In this document: piece by piece, positions 26,921 through 35,302 of the stretch
Position numbering within the stretch: position 1 is the stretch's first letter
Layout of the letters: the number at the start of each line of letters is the position of its first letter
Assembly: GCA_944380875.1 (NCBI GenBank)
Contig: CALWJA010000045.1
Coordinates: 1-57,069 of the forward strand
From: an uncultured Clostridia bacterium
GTDB taxonomy: Bacteria; Bacillota; Clostridia; Oscillospirales; Acutalibacteraceae
Reading direction: 5' to 3'
Length of the DNA stretch: 57,069 bases
Made by a program: the position numbers and the translations under genes
The notes under the pieces: model-generated
The model's database searches: none
What the model was told of the DNA's origin: nothing
What the model saw: the letters and a program-made list of their open reading frames with translations, nothing else

Positions 26921-27344
26921 GCTTAAAATGCGTGTCTTGCGGCTGGAAGAGTTTTTGCGTTTTTTGCAGACAGCTGAAACCGCTATGCGCTTCGCGGCGG
27001 AACCCCTTTTTAAAATTCTGCAAAAGCATGGAGAATCCCTTGCTTTCTTACGGGAGTGCCGTTCTTTGATGGAAAAGGGAGAAAATTTCGATGAAGCCTG
27101 GAATCACTCCATGAAGAAGGCGGCGGCCTCCGGCTTTTCCAGGGAGGATGTTGAGAGGCTTCGAGGGTTTGGGGCCGGATGGGGCGTTACAGATACAGAA
27201 GGGCAGATAGCCCATTGCCGCCTTTCAAAGGAACTATTGGAAGCACAGCTTCAGGAAGCCAGGCTGCAAAAGCAGACCAAAGCGAGGTTGTATCAGATGT
27301 TGGGAATTTTCGGTGGGATAGGGGCTGCCATTCTGCTGGGATGA
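26850..27344 (+). CDS. spoIIIAB: Stage III sporulation protein AB
   Basis: The 164-residue product has an N-terminal membrane helix (MLKWIGMLLLIGAGALAGY), a helical GspF-like soluble domain and a C-terminal membrane helix (LGIFGGIGAAILLG). It resembles type II secretion F-type platform proteins and is needed for SpoIIIA function. The start is TTG at 26850 with GGGGG upstream, because the MLKWIG N-terminus fits the family. This makes an unusually long 71-nt overlap with spoIIIAA. Confidence 0.93.
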   Translation: MLKWIGMLLLIGAGALAGYSESLRLKMRVLRLEEFLRFLQTAETAMRFAAEPLFKILQKHGESLAFLRECRSLMEKGENFDEAWNHSMKKAAASGFSREDVERLRGFGAGWGVTDTEGQIAHCRLSKELLEAQLQEARLQKQTKARLYQMLGIFGGIGAAILLG

Positions 27345-27365
27345 ACAGAAGGGAAGAAAAAGAGC

Positions 27366-27560
27366 ATGAACATTGATTTGATTTTTAAAATAGCCGCTAT
27401 CGGCATCATTGTTGCGGTTCTGAACCAACTTTTGATTCGGTCGGGCAGGGAAGAACAGGCTATGATGACTACTCTTGCCGGATTGATTGTAGTTTTGATG
27501 ATAGTCATTCAGGAAATTGACGTTCTGTTTGATACGATCAAATCTATTTTTGATCTTTAG
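27366..27560 (+). CDS. spoIIIAC: Stage III sporulation protein AC
   Basis: The 64-residue product is almost entirely two membrane helices (LIFKIAAIGIIVAVLNQLLI and a C-terminal one) joined by RSGREEQAMMTTLAG, the exact SpoIIIAC pattern. Length matches the family. It follows spoIIIAB by 21 nt. Confidence 0.96.
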   Translation: MNIDLIFKIAAIGIIVAVLNQLLIRSGREEQAMMTTLAGLIVVLMIVIQEIDVLFDTIKSIFDL

Positions 27561-27574
27561 CAGGAGGGAACCCT

Positions 27575-27964
27575 ATGGATGTAGTTGGGATTTCTGCCCT
27601 TGCAGTGGTGGCGGCGATACTTTCCGTTATGCTTCGCAGATACCATGGAGAATATGGAATGCTGCTTTCTATTGGCTGCGGCATTCTTCTCTTGCTGGCG
27701 GTTTTGCAGCAGATTTCCCCCGCTGTGCGGCAGATTTATACATTTCTGGAGGCTTCCGGTATTCCTCAGGAATATATTTTGATCCTGTTTAAAGCTTTGG
27801 GTATCTGCTATCTGACTCAATTTGCAGCTGATTCCTGCAGAGATGCGGGGGAATCTGCCCTGGCTGTTAAAACAGAAATCGCAGGACGTGTGGCTGTGCT
27901 TCTGGTTTCCCTGCCCCTTCTTTCTCAGGTAGCCTCCATTGCAGCGGATTTGATTGGTGGCTGA
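27575..27964 (+). CDS. spoIIIAD: Stage III sporulation protein AD
   Basis: The 129-residue membrane protein has four hydrophobic segments and the family motifs MLRRYHGEYGMLLSIG and ILFKALGICYLTQFAADSCRDAGESALA. It is part of the SpoIIIA channel apparatus. GGAGGG precedes the ATG by about 7 nt. Confidence 0.96.
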   Translation: MDVVGISALAVVAAILSVMLRRYHGEYGMLLSIGCGILLLLAVLQQISPAVRQIYTFLEASGIPQEYILILFKALGICYLTQFAADSCRDAGESALAVKTEIAGRVAVLLVSLPLLSQVASIAADLIGG

Positions 27965-27965
27965 A

Positions 27966-29129
27966 ATGAAGAAAAAAAGGATATGCATTCTATTTATCTT
28001 GGAATTGATTTTGGTTTTTGGTATGTTCCCCGTTTCGGCATCGGAAACAGAAGGATCCGAAGATACATATGAAGAGTATTACGAGGAACAGCTGCAGGAA
28101 AGTGGCGCGGAGGACCTGCCGGGGGAGCTTCCGGATGATGCGCAGGAGTCCCTCAGCGATCTGGGAATTGAAGGCCTGGATTGGCAAAGCATTTCTTCCA
28201 TAACGCCTGAAACACTTTTTTCAGCCCTGGGGAGTATGACACAAGAGGCGTCCGGCAATCCCATACATGTTTTTACAATGGTGCTGGCGGTAATTCTGAT
28301 TTCAGCCATAGCCAACGGTATGCGGCTGAGCATACAGGGGCCGGCCGGTTCCGCAGCGTCCCTGGCAAGCGTTTTGTGTGTTTGCGCCGCGTTGATTCCG
28401 CCTGCCGTGGAATTTATCCATCAGGCGGAAAAGGTAATCGAAGGGGCTTCCGGGTTCCTGCTAGCCTGCGTGCCGGTTTTGGGAGGAATTATGCTGGCTG
28501 CTGGCCAGCCTACAGCCTCTGCTTCATTTCAGCTTCTGGCAACGGCGGGAGGCAACGGGGTCATGTTAGTCTGCGCAGGCATATTGGTGCCTTTAATGAA
28601 TATATTTTTAGGGATATCTATTGTTTCTGCCGTTTCTCCTGATGTTAAGCTGGACGGCCTTTGCGGTGCGTTTACGAAAGCAATCAAGTGGATACTGGGG
28701 TTCTGCATGACGGTTTTTTCCGGCCTTCTGGCTGTTCATGGAATCGTCACCTCTGCTGTGGATTCCACAGCAGGGCGGGCTGCCCGGTTTGTGGTCAGCA
28801 GCTTTGTGCCCATTGTGGGAGGAGCGTTGGGGGAGGCATTGAACACAGTTACCGGATGCGTAAAAACATTGAAATCCGGTGTGACAGCTTTTGCGGTTTT
28901 AGCGGAATGCGTGATTTTTCTGCCTGTGGTGCTGCAGTGTATTCTATGGCAGATTACCATTGCGGTCTGCGCCGGTATTAGCAGAATGTTCAGCCTTTCG
29001 GATGTGACTGCCCTTCTGGATGCCGTTGGAAAAGTTATGGAAGCCATACAAGCCATTTTGCTCTGTTCTATGGCGGTTCTGACTATTACGGTAACGATCA
29101 TGCTTATGATGGGAGGCGGGGGTTCATGA
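27966..29129 (+). CDS. spoIIIAE: Stage III sporulation protein AE
   Basis: The 387-residue product has a cleavable-looking signal sequence (MKKKRICILFILELILVFG), an acidic extracytoplasmic region, then about seven membrane segments with GGIMLAAGQPTASASFQLLA and VVSSFVPIVGGALGEALNTV typical of SpoIIIAE. I prefer the ATG at 27966, directly after the spoIIIAD stop, over the TTG and GTG codons just upstream inside spoIIIAD, because GGTGG is correctly spaced for it. Confidence 0.95.
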   Translation: MKKKRICILFILELILVFGMFPVSASETEGSEDTYEEYYEEQLQESGAEDLPGELPDDAQESLSDLGIEGLDWQSISSITPETLFSALGSMTQEASGNPIHVFTMVLAVILISAIANGMRLSIQGPAGSAASLASVLCVCAALIPPAVEFIHQAEKVIEGASGFLLACVPVLGGIMLAAGQPTASASFQLLATAGGNGVMLVCAGILVPLMNIFLGISIVSAVSPDVKLDGLCGAFTKAIKWILGFCMTVFSGLLAVHGIVTSAVDSTAGRAARFVVSSFVPIVGGALGEALNTVTGCVKTLKSGVTAFAVLAECVIFLPVVLQCILWQITIAVCAGISRMFSLSDVTALLDAVGKVMEAIQAILLCSMAVLTITVTIMLMMGGGGS

Positions 29130-29605
29130 ATGCAGTGCGTACATGGTCGTTGGCAATATGTTTTGCTGTTTTGGCTGTGGCGGTCCTTCAGTATCTGGCG
29201 CCTCCCGGATCTATGGAAAAAATGATCCGATATGTAATAGGGGCGTTTCTAGTTTGCGCTATGGCGTTTTCTCTCAAATCTGTTCTTCCAAAGATTCCCC
29301 TTGCTTTTTCCATCCCCACACAATATGGGACGGAATCGGAGTTCTCTTCCTTTGTGGAAAGCCAGGAGATAACAGCCGCACAGGAGAGTGTGGAGCGTCT
29401 TGCAGAGACAGAGATCAACAAAATGGGCATATCCTGCAAAAATATTCATGCAGATATGGATAAGCAGGAAGATGGCAGCATAGGTATTAACAGAATTGAA
29501 ATTACATTGGCTTCCGGATACGAAGGATATGGCGCCAGAGTGGAATCCTATCTTTCAGAAACATTGGGTGTGCCGGTGGAGGTGATGGCCGGTGAAAACG
29601 GATGA
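29126..29605 (+). CDS. spoIIIAF: Stage III sporulation protein AF
   Basis: The 159-residue product has two N-terminal membrane helices followed by a soluble domain with a ring-building-motif-like fold (IEITLASGYEGYGARVESYLSETLGVPVEV). It overlaps spoIIIAE by 4 nt and spoIIIAG by 14 nt. In Bacillus it is a component of the channel complex. Confidence 0.94.
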   Translation: MNAVRTWSLAICFAVLAVAVLQYLAPPGSMEKMIRYVIGAFLVCAMAFSLKSVLPKIPLAFSIPTQYGTESEFSSFVESQEITAAQESVERLAETEINKMGISCKNIHADMDKQEDGSIGINRIEITLASGYEGYGARVESYLSETLGVPVEVMAGENG

Positions 29606-30143
29606 GAACAAAAGCATATTTACAAAATTGGCGGAAAATCCTTCAGCCCGGAAAGGAATCGTTATTGCAGGTATCTTGGGTATTCTTTTAATTTTTCTTT
29701 CCGGCTTGTTTCAGGAAAGGGGATCGGACGGAGAAGAGACGGCATCTTCTGAGGAAACTTCCTCGGGAGTGGAGGAATACACCGATGCGCTCCAGCAGAA
29801 GCTGCAGGAAATCTTATCCAGAATTTCCGGTGCAGAAGATGCGTCCGTCATGATAACACTGGAAAAAGACGCGGAGCAGGTTTATGCAACGGAAGAAAAG
29901 AAGAGCACCAAGACCGATGGGGATACGACGGATGACGATGCCCAGACCAGTTATATCCTGATAAAGGATTCCAACGGTTCTCAGAAAGCGCTGAAAATTA
30001 CAGAGGTTCTGCCGGTAGTGCAGGGGGTGGTGGTTATCTGCCGGGAAGGGGATGATCCTCAGGTTCAGCAGAAAATTACCGACGCTGTTACAACGGCTTT
30101 GCATATTTCATCCGCAAGGGTTTGCGTAATAGGGTCTGATTAA
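29592..30143 (+). CDS. spoIIIAG: Stage III sporulation protein AG
   Basis: The 183-residue product has one N-terminal membrane helix (GIVIAGILGILLIFLSGLF), an acidic Ser/Glu linker and a ring-building domain (SRISGAEDASVMITLE, then TSYILIKDS and VVQGVVVICREGDDPQVQQKI). In Bacillus SpoIIIAG forms a large ring in the intermembrane space. The start is GTG at 29592, with GGAGGTGATGG upstream. Confidence 0.95.
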   Translation: MKTDENKSIFTKLAENPSARKGIVIAGILGILLIFLSGLFQERGSDGEETASSEETSSGVEEYTDALQQKLQEILSRISGAEDASVMITLEKDAEQVYATEEKKSTKTDGDTTDDDAQTSYILIKDSNGSQKALKITEVLPVVQGVVVICREGDDPQVQQKITDAVTTALHISSARVCVIGSD

Positions 30144-30178
30144 CGGACCAAAACAAGCAAAAACAGGAGGAGAGATAC

Positions 30179-30748
30179 ATGTCATTTGGAAAAAGGCAAT
30201 TGGTTTTAGCTGCATTGGTGGTAGCCTTGGGAGCTGCCGTGTATTTGAACTGGCAGTTTACCGGTGATAATGCTGCATTAACAGCCACCAGCACCCTGAG
30301 CTCAGAGAAAAATGTGGGAGAAGCGCAGCTGGTGAACGCTTCTGCATCTTCGGAAAAACCAGAAAGCGGTTCTTCCTCTGGCTCCACTTCGGATTCTTCT
30401 GAGGACTGGTTTGCCGATGCAAAGCTTTCCCGTCAAAAATCCAGAGACGAATCCGTAGAACTGCTGGAAAAGGTTTTGGAAGATGCTGGAGAGAGCGCGG
30501 AAGCCAAAAAGGAGGCGGTTTCCAAATCCGCTGAAATTGCGCAGAATATTTTACAGGAAAACAATATAGAGAGTTTGATTCGCGCAAAAGGCTTTGGAGA
30601 CTGTGTAGTCTTTATCCAAAACGGAGAGTGCAGCGTTGTTATCAAGAAGAGCGATTCGGTTGAGAACGGCTCTGTTATTATCAAGGATATCGTCATGGGG
30701 CAGGCGGATATTGAATATGACAAGATAAAAATAATTGAAAATACATAA
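30179..30748 (+). CDS. spoIIIAH: Stage III sporulation protein AH
   Basis: The 189-residue product has an N-terminal membrane helix (RQLVLAALVVALGAAVYLNW), a Ser-rich linker and a C-terminal YscJ/FliF-like domain that binds SpoIIQ across the intermembrane space. Conserved residues include SRDESVELLEKVL and ILQENNIESLIRAKGFGDCVVFI. GGAGGAGAG precedes the ATG. Last gene of the operon before the terminator at 30758-30798. Confidence 0.96.
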   Translation: MSFGKRQLVLAALVVALGAAVYLNWQFTGDNAALTATSTLSSEKNVGEAQLVNASASSEKPESGSSSGSTSDSSEDWFADAKLSRQKSRDESVELLEKVLEDAGESAEAKKEAVSKSAEIAQNILQENNIESLIRAKGFGDCVVFIQNGECSVVIKKSDSVENGSVIIKDIVMGQADIEYDKIKIIENT

Positions 30749-30757
30749 GAAGGCGTG

Positions 30758-30798
30758 AAAAAACCAGCTGCGGACTGCAATCCACGGCTGGTTTTTTT
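30758..30798 (+). terminator. Terminator of the spoIIIA operon
   Basis: AAAAAACCAGC pairs with GCTGGTTTTTT around an 18-nt loop, followed by further Ts. Confidence 0.9.
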
Positions 30799-30829
30799 GC
30801 GTCTTAACAATATTTTGGCAACTGGAGTG

Positions 30830-30859
30830 TTGCGCCAAATAGATCTTGTGGTGTATAAT
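30830..30859 (+). promoter_or_regulatory. Sigma-A promoter of the nusB operon
   Basis: TTGCGC-N18-TATAAT predicts a start near 30866 and a leader of about 197 nt before the nusB ATG, unusually long for this window. Confidence 0.65.
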
Positions 30860-30887
30860 ACACGTAAGATATGCAGGGAATTCTGAT

Positions 30888-31035
30888 TGCTCTGTATTTT
30901 TGGCAGAAAATGACGCCTTAAATACGCGCAATTGGATGGAAAAACATGTGGAAGCTTGAAAAAAGAATGATTTTAGGAAAACCGTTTTGTAGAACGGCGA
31001 CGAAAATGAATTCAGGCCTTCCACTTGTGGAAGGC
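30888..31035 (+). promoter_or_regulatory. nusB leader: boxA-like element and terminator/antiterminator pair
   Basis: The leader contains TGCTCTGTATTT (30888-30899), whose first six bases match the bacterial boxA core TGCTCT. An intrinsic-terminator hairpin follows: GCCTTCCAC/GTGGAAGGC (31016-31035) with TTTATTTTTTAT after it, ending before the nusB ribosome site. An upstream GTGGAAG (30948-30954) can pair with CTTCCAC in the terminator's left arm, giving a possible antiterminator. Between them CCGTT/AACGG forms a small stem. Confidence 0.5.
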
Positions 31036-31062
31036 TTTATTTTTTATATATTGGAGGAAAAA

Positions 31063-31557
31063 ATGAAACGAAGAGACGCGAGAGAACAGGCCTTTGTGCT
31101 GCTGTTTGAACAGAGCCTCAATCACGACAGCATAGAGCAGATTATTGAAACCGCCGAGCTTTGCGGCGAAGGAACGTATATGGTAGACGATTTTGCCGAG
31201 CGCATGGCGCTTTGCGCTGAAAAAAATCAGGAACAACTGGATACAATAGTGGAAGAGAACATCCGAGGATGGAAGATGAACCGCCTTTCCAAGGTGTCAT
31301 TGGCTATCCTGCGTCTGGCGCTTAGCGAAATGCTGTATGAAGAAGAGATCCCGGTAAGCGTTTCCATAAACGAAGCGGTGGAACTGGCTAAGAAATACGG
31401 CGGCAGAGAGGATGCTCCTTTTGTAAACGGCGTCCTTGGGGCTGTTTCCAAAAAGATGCAGAAGGAATCCTACGCCGCGCCGGAGACACGAGCCCTGGCA
31501 GAGGAAAGCCAGCCTGAAAAGGAAACGCAAGAGGAAAAAAATGATGCCGGAAAATAA
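31063..31557 (+). CDS. nusB: Transcription antitermination factor NusB
   Basis: The 164-residue helical protein binds boxA RNA together with NusE/S10 during rRNA antitermination. Family motifs are RRDAREQAFVLLF at the start, LSKVSLAILRLALSEMLY and VSVSINEAVELAKKYG, then FVNGVLGAV. A charged tail (EESQPEKETQEEKN) follows the conserved core. The start at 31063 has TTGGAGGA upstream; the longer frame has no ribosome site. It overlaps the TsaD-like gene and begins an operon of nusB, TsaD-like, xseA, xseB and ispA. Confidence 0.95.
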   Translation: MKRRDAREQAFVLLFEQSLNHDSIEQIIETAELCGEGTYMVDDFAERMALCAEKNQEQLDTIVEENIRGWKMNRLSKVSLAILRLALSEMLYEEEIPVSVSINEAVELAKKYGGREDAPFVNGVLGAVSKKMQKESYAAPETRALAEESQPEKETQEEKNDAGK

Positions 31558-32506
31558 AGTCCTGGGAATTGACACAAGCAATTATACAACTTCTTTGGCA
31601 ATTATAGAGGAAGAAAAAATACTCCAGAAGAAAAAGTTTTTGCCTGTGAAAAAAGGTGAGCTGGGCCTCAGGCAAAGCGACGCCGTATTCCATCATACGC
31701 AGCAGCTTCCTGCCCTTATGGAGGAGCTGATGAAGGAAACAAAAGGAAAGAAGATACAGGCTGTAGGGATATCTGCCCGTCCCCGGGATCAGGAAGGTTC
31801 CTATATGCCTTGCTTTACGGTGGGAATTTCAGCCGGCCGCATACTGGCCTCTGTGCTGGATGTGCCTCTCTTTTCCTTTTCTCATCAGGCGGGTCATATA
31901 GCGGCGGCTTTATACTCTTCCGGGAATCTATCCTGGCTGGAAAAGGATACTCCTTTTTTAGCCTTTCATGTTTCCGGAGGAACCACAGAAGCCCTTTGGG
32001 TATCTCCCAAACATGGCAAACTAGAAGTAGAATTGGCGGCATCCTCTCTGGATCTTAAGGGAGGGCAGGCTGTGGACCGGGTAGGCGGTATGCTGGGGCT
32101 TCCTTTTCCATCCGGAAAATATCTGGAAGAATTGGCTCTTCGATCCCAAGCCCATTTTTCTATCCGCCCTTCTATGAAAGGGGCGAACTGTTCTCTATCC
32201 GGAATCGAAAATCAATGCAGAGCGCTTCTGGAAAAGGGAACTTCAAAAGAAGATATAGCCTTGTTTTGTCTGCTTTCCATCGAAGCGGCTCTTACTTCCA
32301 TGGCGGAAGCCCTTCTGAAAGAAAGACCGGGGCTCCCTGTGCTCTTTGCCGGGGGAGTGATGAGCAATTCCATCCTGCAGAGCCATTTGAAACAGCGGTT
32401 CGGCGCTTCTTTTGCAGAACCTGCTTTTTCGGCGGATAATGCCGCCGGCATAGCGGTTCTGACATCTTTGGCAATGAAAAACGGGAAGGAAGGAGACATC
32501 AAATGA
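31541..32506 (+). CDS. TsaD/Kae1-like ASKHA-fold protein (peptidase M22 paralogue)
   Basis: The 321-residue product has the ASKHA ATPase fold: a phosphate-1 loop GIDTSNYTTSLAI, metal-binding HQAGH (H115 and H119), HVSGGTTEALW and a C-terminal FAGGVMSNSILQSHL. It is a divergent paralogue of TsaD, which with TsaB and TsaE makes t6A37 in tRNA. The canonical TsaD start ILAIESSCDET is absent, so a standard tsaD probably exists elsewhere. This subgroup is conserved in Clostridia next to nusB and xseA, and has no established role. The start at 31541 overlaps nusB by 17 nt. Confidence 0.85.
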   Translation: MMPENKVLGIDTSNYTTSLAIIEEEKILQKKKFLPVKKGELGLRQSDAVFHHTQQLPALMEELMKETKGKKIQAVGISARPRDQEGSYMPCFTVGISAGRILASVLDVPLFSFSHQAGHIAAALYSSGNLSWLEKDTPFLAFHVSGGTTEALWVSPKHGKLEVELAASSLDLKGGQAVDRVGGMLGLPFPSGKYLEELALRSQAHFSIRPSMKGANCSLSGIENQCRALLEKGTSKEDIALFCLLSIEAALTSMAEALLKERPGLPVLFAGGVMSNSILQSHLKQRFGASFAEPAFSADNAAGIAVLTSLAMKNGKEGDIK

Positions 32507-33768
32507 GGACGCCTTTACAAGTGACGGTTTCTCAGCTGAACACCTATATCCGTTCCCGGATGGAAGAAGATCCTGCCTTGCAGAGCCTTTTTGTGGTGGG
32601 AGAGATCTCTAATTTTACGGATCACTACCGCTCCGGGCATTTGTATCTCTCTTTGAAGGACGAAAAATCCGTGATCCGGGCAGTCATGTTTTCCCAATAT
32701 GCCAGGAGACTTCGGTTTCACCCGGAAGACGGGATGAAGGTGATCGCCAGAGGGCATGTGGGGGTATACGAAGCCAACGGCCAATATCAGCTTTATATTG
32801 AGGATATGCAGCCCGATGGCGTGGGAGCTTTAAATCTGGCTTATGAACAGCTCAAGCGTAAACTGGAAAAAGAAGGGCTCTTTTCCCCGGAAAGAAAAAA
32901 GCCCCTGCCCCGATATCCGGAGAGGATAGGCGTTATAACATCCCCAACAGGTGCGGCTGTGCAGGATATTAAAACCATTCTTGCGCGCCGTTTCCCCTTG
33001 GCAGAAATTGTTTTTTGCCCTGTTTTGGTGCAGGGAGAAGGAGCCGCCCCGCAGATTGTAGAAGCGCTTTCCCGGATGAATCGATTAAAAGCGGCAGATG
33101 TGATTATTCTGGGCCGAGGCGGCGGATCCTTAGAGGATCTTTGGGCCTTTAATGAAGAAAGCGTGGCCAGAGCCGTAGCAGCCTCAGAAATACCGGTCAT
33201 ATCAGCCGTGGGGCACGAAACGGATTTTACTATTTGTGATTTTGCCGCGGACTGCCGGGCTGCAACGCCTTCTGCTGCCGCGGAGCTGGCGGTGCCCGAT
33301 CAGGCAATGCTGAAAGATTCTCTTCTTGCCGTAAATGAAAGACTTTTAAGAAAACTCCAGAGCAATGTGGAACGTTCCCGGCAGCGGTTGGATGAACTGG
33401 TGGGGCGCTCTCCGCTGGCTGAGCCCCATAAGCTTTTGCAAAAGCAGCAGATGCAGCTGGAAAATCTTAAGGAGGCATTTTTAAGAGCTTCCTTAAAAGG
33501 AATTTCGGATAAACGGACGGCGTTTTCCCTGAAAGCGGAAAAGTTGCAGGCTTTAAGCCCTCTTTCTGTGTTGGCAAGAGGATATTCTATTGCAGAAAAA
33601 GAGGGCTCCCTTTTGCGATCTGTTACAGAAGTGCAGAAAGGAGACGCTGTAAAAATATATCTGCAGGATGGGTGCATGGATTGTGTAGTAGAGCATAAGA
33701 CATGCAACAAAACGGATAAGAAACGGAAAGGAAGGGCAAAAAATGGCGTCGAAAACCATGACGTTTGA
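32503..33768 (+). CDS. xseA: Exodeoxyribonuclease VII large subunit
   Basis: The 421-residue catalytic subunit of ExoVII degrades single-stranded DNA. It has the N-terminal OB-fold (VTVSQLNTYIRSRMEEDP, FVVGEISNF, SGHLYLSLKD), then the nuclease core GVITSPTGAAVQDI, IILGRGGGSLEDLWAFNEE and ISAVGHETDFTICDFAADCRAATPSAAAEL, and a coiled-coil-rich C-terminus. It overlaps the preceding gene (ATGA) and xseB by 26 nt. Confidence 0.97.
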   Translation: MRTPLQVTVSQLNTYIRSRMEEDPALQSLFVVGEISNFTDHYRSGHLYLSLKDEKSVIRAVMFSQYARRLRFHPEDGMKVIARGHVGVYEANGQYQLYIEDMQPDGVGALNLAYEQLKRKLEKEGLFSPERKKPLPRYPERIGVITSPTGAAVQDIKTILARRFPLAEIVFCPVLVQGEGAAPQIVEALSRMNRLKAADVIILGRGGGSLEDLWAFNEESVARAVAASEIPVISAVGHETDFTICDFAADCRAATPSAAAELAVPDQAMLKDSLLAVNERLLRKLQSNVERSRQRLDELVGRSPLAEPHKLLQKQQMQLENLKEAFLRASLKGISDKRTAFSLKAEKLQALSPLSVLARGYSIAEKEGSLLRSVTEVQKGDAVKIYLQDGCMDCVVEHKTCNKTDKKRKGRAKNGVENHDV

Positions 33769-33949
33769 ACAGGCGATGGAACGGTTGGGAGAAATTGTGG
33801 CCAGATTGGAAAGCGGGGAAGAATCTTTGGAGGATTCCCTTAAACTTTTTGAGGAGGGGGCAGCCCTTTCTTCTCAGTGTTATAAAAAGCTGGATAAAGC
33901 GGAGCAGAAGATCCGCAGCCTTACGGAAATAAAGGAGGATGCCCAATGA
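33743..33949 (+). CDS. xseB: Exodeoxyribonuclease VII small subunit
   Basis: The 68-residue product has the typical two-helix XseB sequence (TFEQAMERLGEIVARLESGE, then LEDSLKLFEEGAAL) that binds the C-terminal part of XseA. It overlaps xseA by 26 nt and ispA by 4 nt. GGAAGG precedes the ATG. Confidence 0.95.
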   Translation: MASKTMTFEQAMERLGEIVARLESGEESLEDSLKLFEEGAALSSQCYKKLDKAEQKIRSLTEIKEDAQ

Positions 33950-34833
33950 CAGGGGAACGGTTAAAGCAGTATCAGACGATGCTGGAAAAGAAACTGGAAT
34001 CCTACCTTCCGGAGGAAGGTACCCAGCAGGCGGATGTTGCCGAAGCCATGCGGTATAGCCTTTTGGAGGGAGGAAAGCGCATCCGTCCTGTATTGCTGAT
34101 GGAATTTTGCCGTGTTTGCGGAGGAGACCCGGAAAAAGTGCTTCCGTTTGCCTGTGCTGTGGAGATGATCCACACGTATTCCCTTATTCACGACGATCTT
34201 CCCTGCATGGATGATGACAGCATGCGGCGCGGGAGACCTTCGAACCACATTATGTTCGGGGAAGCATCCGCGCTTCTTGCAGGCGACGCTTTGCTTACAA
34301 TGGCTTTTGAGATTATGAGCAGCAAAGAGGCTGTGGAAGCCGTGGGCGCTGAGCGCGCTGTAAGAGCCAGCCACATTCTGGCGGTCCGGGCCGGCGCATC
34401 GGGGATGATCGGAGGGCAGCAGATCGACCTGATGAGCGAAGGGCGGGGAATAAGCCTGGATACTCTCCGCACTATGGACGAAAAGAAAACCAGCGCTCTT
34501 ATTTCCGCAGCCTGCCGGATGGGTTGCGCTCTCGCGGGCGCAGGGGAAGAAAAAGAAGAAGCAGCCGGGCGGTACGCCTGGTCTATGGGGCTGGCTTTTC
34601 AGATAGTGGATGATATTCTGGATGCAACCGGAACCCAGGAGGAATTGGGTAAGCCCGTTCACAGTGATGCTGAAAGGGATAAGAATACCTATGTTTCCTT
34701 TATGGGTCTCACAGAAGCATCGGAAGAGGCCCAACGCCTTACACAGGAGGCTGTAAAGCAGCTGGATGCATTCGGTGAAGAAGCGGCGTTCCTGAAAGAG
34801 TTGACGAACGAACTCTGCTCCCGTAGAAAATAA
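33946..34833 (+). CDS. ispA: Polyprenyl (farnesyl/geranyl) diphosphate synthase
   Basis: The 295-residue enzyme condenses IPP with allylic diphosphates. Both aspartate-rich motifs are present: first DDLPCMDDDSMRRG (DDx4D, short-chain bacterial type) and second FQIVDDILDATG. GGKRIRPVL is the IPP-binding motif. The residue pattern before the first motif (HTYSLIHDD) fits an FPP/GPP-class enzyme. It completes the isoprenoid route begun in part by IspH in this window. Co-transcribed with xseAB, a common firmicute order. Confidence 0.94.
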   Translation: MTGERLKQYQTMLEKKLESYLPEEGTQQADVAEAMRYSLLEGGKRIRPVLLMEFCRVCGGDPEKVLPFACAVEMIHTYSLIHDDLPCMDDDSMRRGRPSNHIMFGEASALLAGDALLTMAFEIMSSKEAVEAVGAERAVRASHILAVRAGASGMIGGQQIDLMSEGRGISLDTLRTMDEKKTSALISAACRMGCALAGAGEEKEEAAGRYAWSMGLAFQIVDDILDATGTQEELGKPVHSDAERDKNTYVSFMGLTEASEEAQRLTQEAVKQLDAFGEEAAFLKELTNELCSRRK

Positions 34834-34864
34834 TTTTGGATATTGGATTTTCCCTCTTTATCCG

Positions 34865-34893
34865 TTGACTTTTTTGTGGGTTTATGATAGACT
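34865..34893 (+). promoter_or_regulatory. Promoter of rplU-prp-rpmA
   Basis: TTGACT-N17-TAGACT predicts a start near 34900. Confidence 0.65.
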
Positions 34894-34899
34894 AGTTAA

Positions 34900-34973
34900 G
34901 CCGCATATTGCAGGTATAAGTGGTTCTATGCCCGCCTGCGAATAGCGAGACTGATATAAAGGCAGGAAAAAGA
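34900..34973 (+). ncRNA. L21-type ribosomal protein leader
   Basis: The leader before rplU contains GCAGGTATAAGTGG, a small stem with CGCCTGC, then GCGAATAGCGAGAC and AAAGGCAGG. This arrangement resembles the L21 leader element found before rplU in Firmicutes, which is thought to mediate autogenous control by L21. I identify it by pattern and position only. Confidence 0.55.
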
Positions 34974-35282
34974 ATGTTTGCAGTAATCGAGACAGGCGGC
35001 AAGCAATACAAAGTCCAGTATGGCGACGTAATCTTTGTAGAGAAGCTTGCAGCTGAAGAGGAATCCACCGTAGAATTCAAAGTGATCGCTCTGAATGGAG
35101 ACGACGGCATGAAGATCGGCACTCCTTATGTAGAGGGTGCTTCTGTTACCGGTAAGGTGCTGAAAAACGGAAAAGCCAAGAAGATCACTGTATTTACCTA
35201 TAAGCCTAAAAAGGGTGAGAAGCGCAAGATGGGCCACCGTCAGCCTTACACCAAGGTGCAGATCGAAGCTATCAATGCGTAA
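34974..35282 (+). CDS. rplU: 50S ribosomal protein L21
   Basis: The 102-residue product [25 protein letters not shown] is standard L21, ending in [18 protein letters not shown]. It binds 23S rRNA. The start at 34974 follows GGCAGG; the upstream ATG lies within the leader. First gene of the rplU-prp-rpmA operon. Confidence 0.98.
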   Translation: MFAVIETGGKQYKVQYGDVIFVEKLAAEEESTVEFKVIALNGDDGMKIGTPYVEGASVTGKVLKNGKAKKITVFTYKPKKGEKRKMGHRQPYTKVQIEAINA

Positions 35283-35302
35283 GTTTCGGGAAACTCAGGA
35301 AG

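Noticed and set aside
31541-32506. Calling this gene canonical tsaD
   Set aside because: The N-terminal ESSCDET signature and usual length are missing; only the ASKHA fold and HxxxH motif are shared.
33961-34734. Long minus-strand frame of 257 codons opposite ispA
   Set aside because: It is antisense to a well-conserved polyprenyl synthase and has no start context; it reflects codon bias of the real gene.
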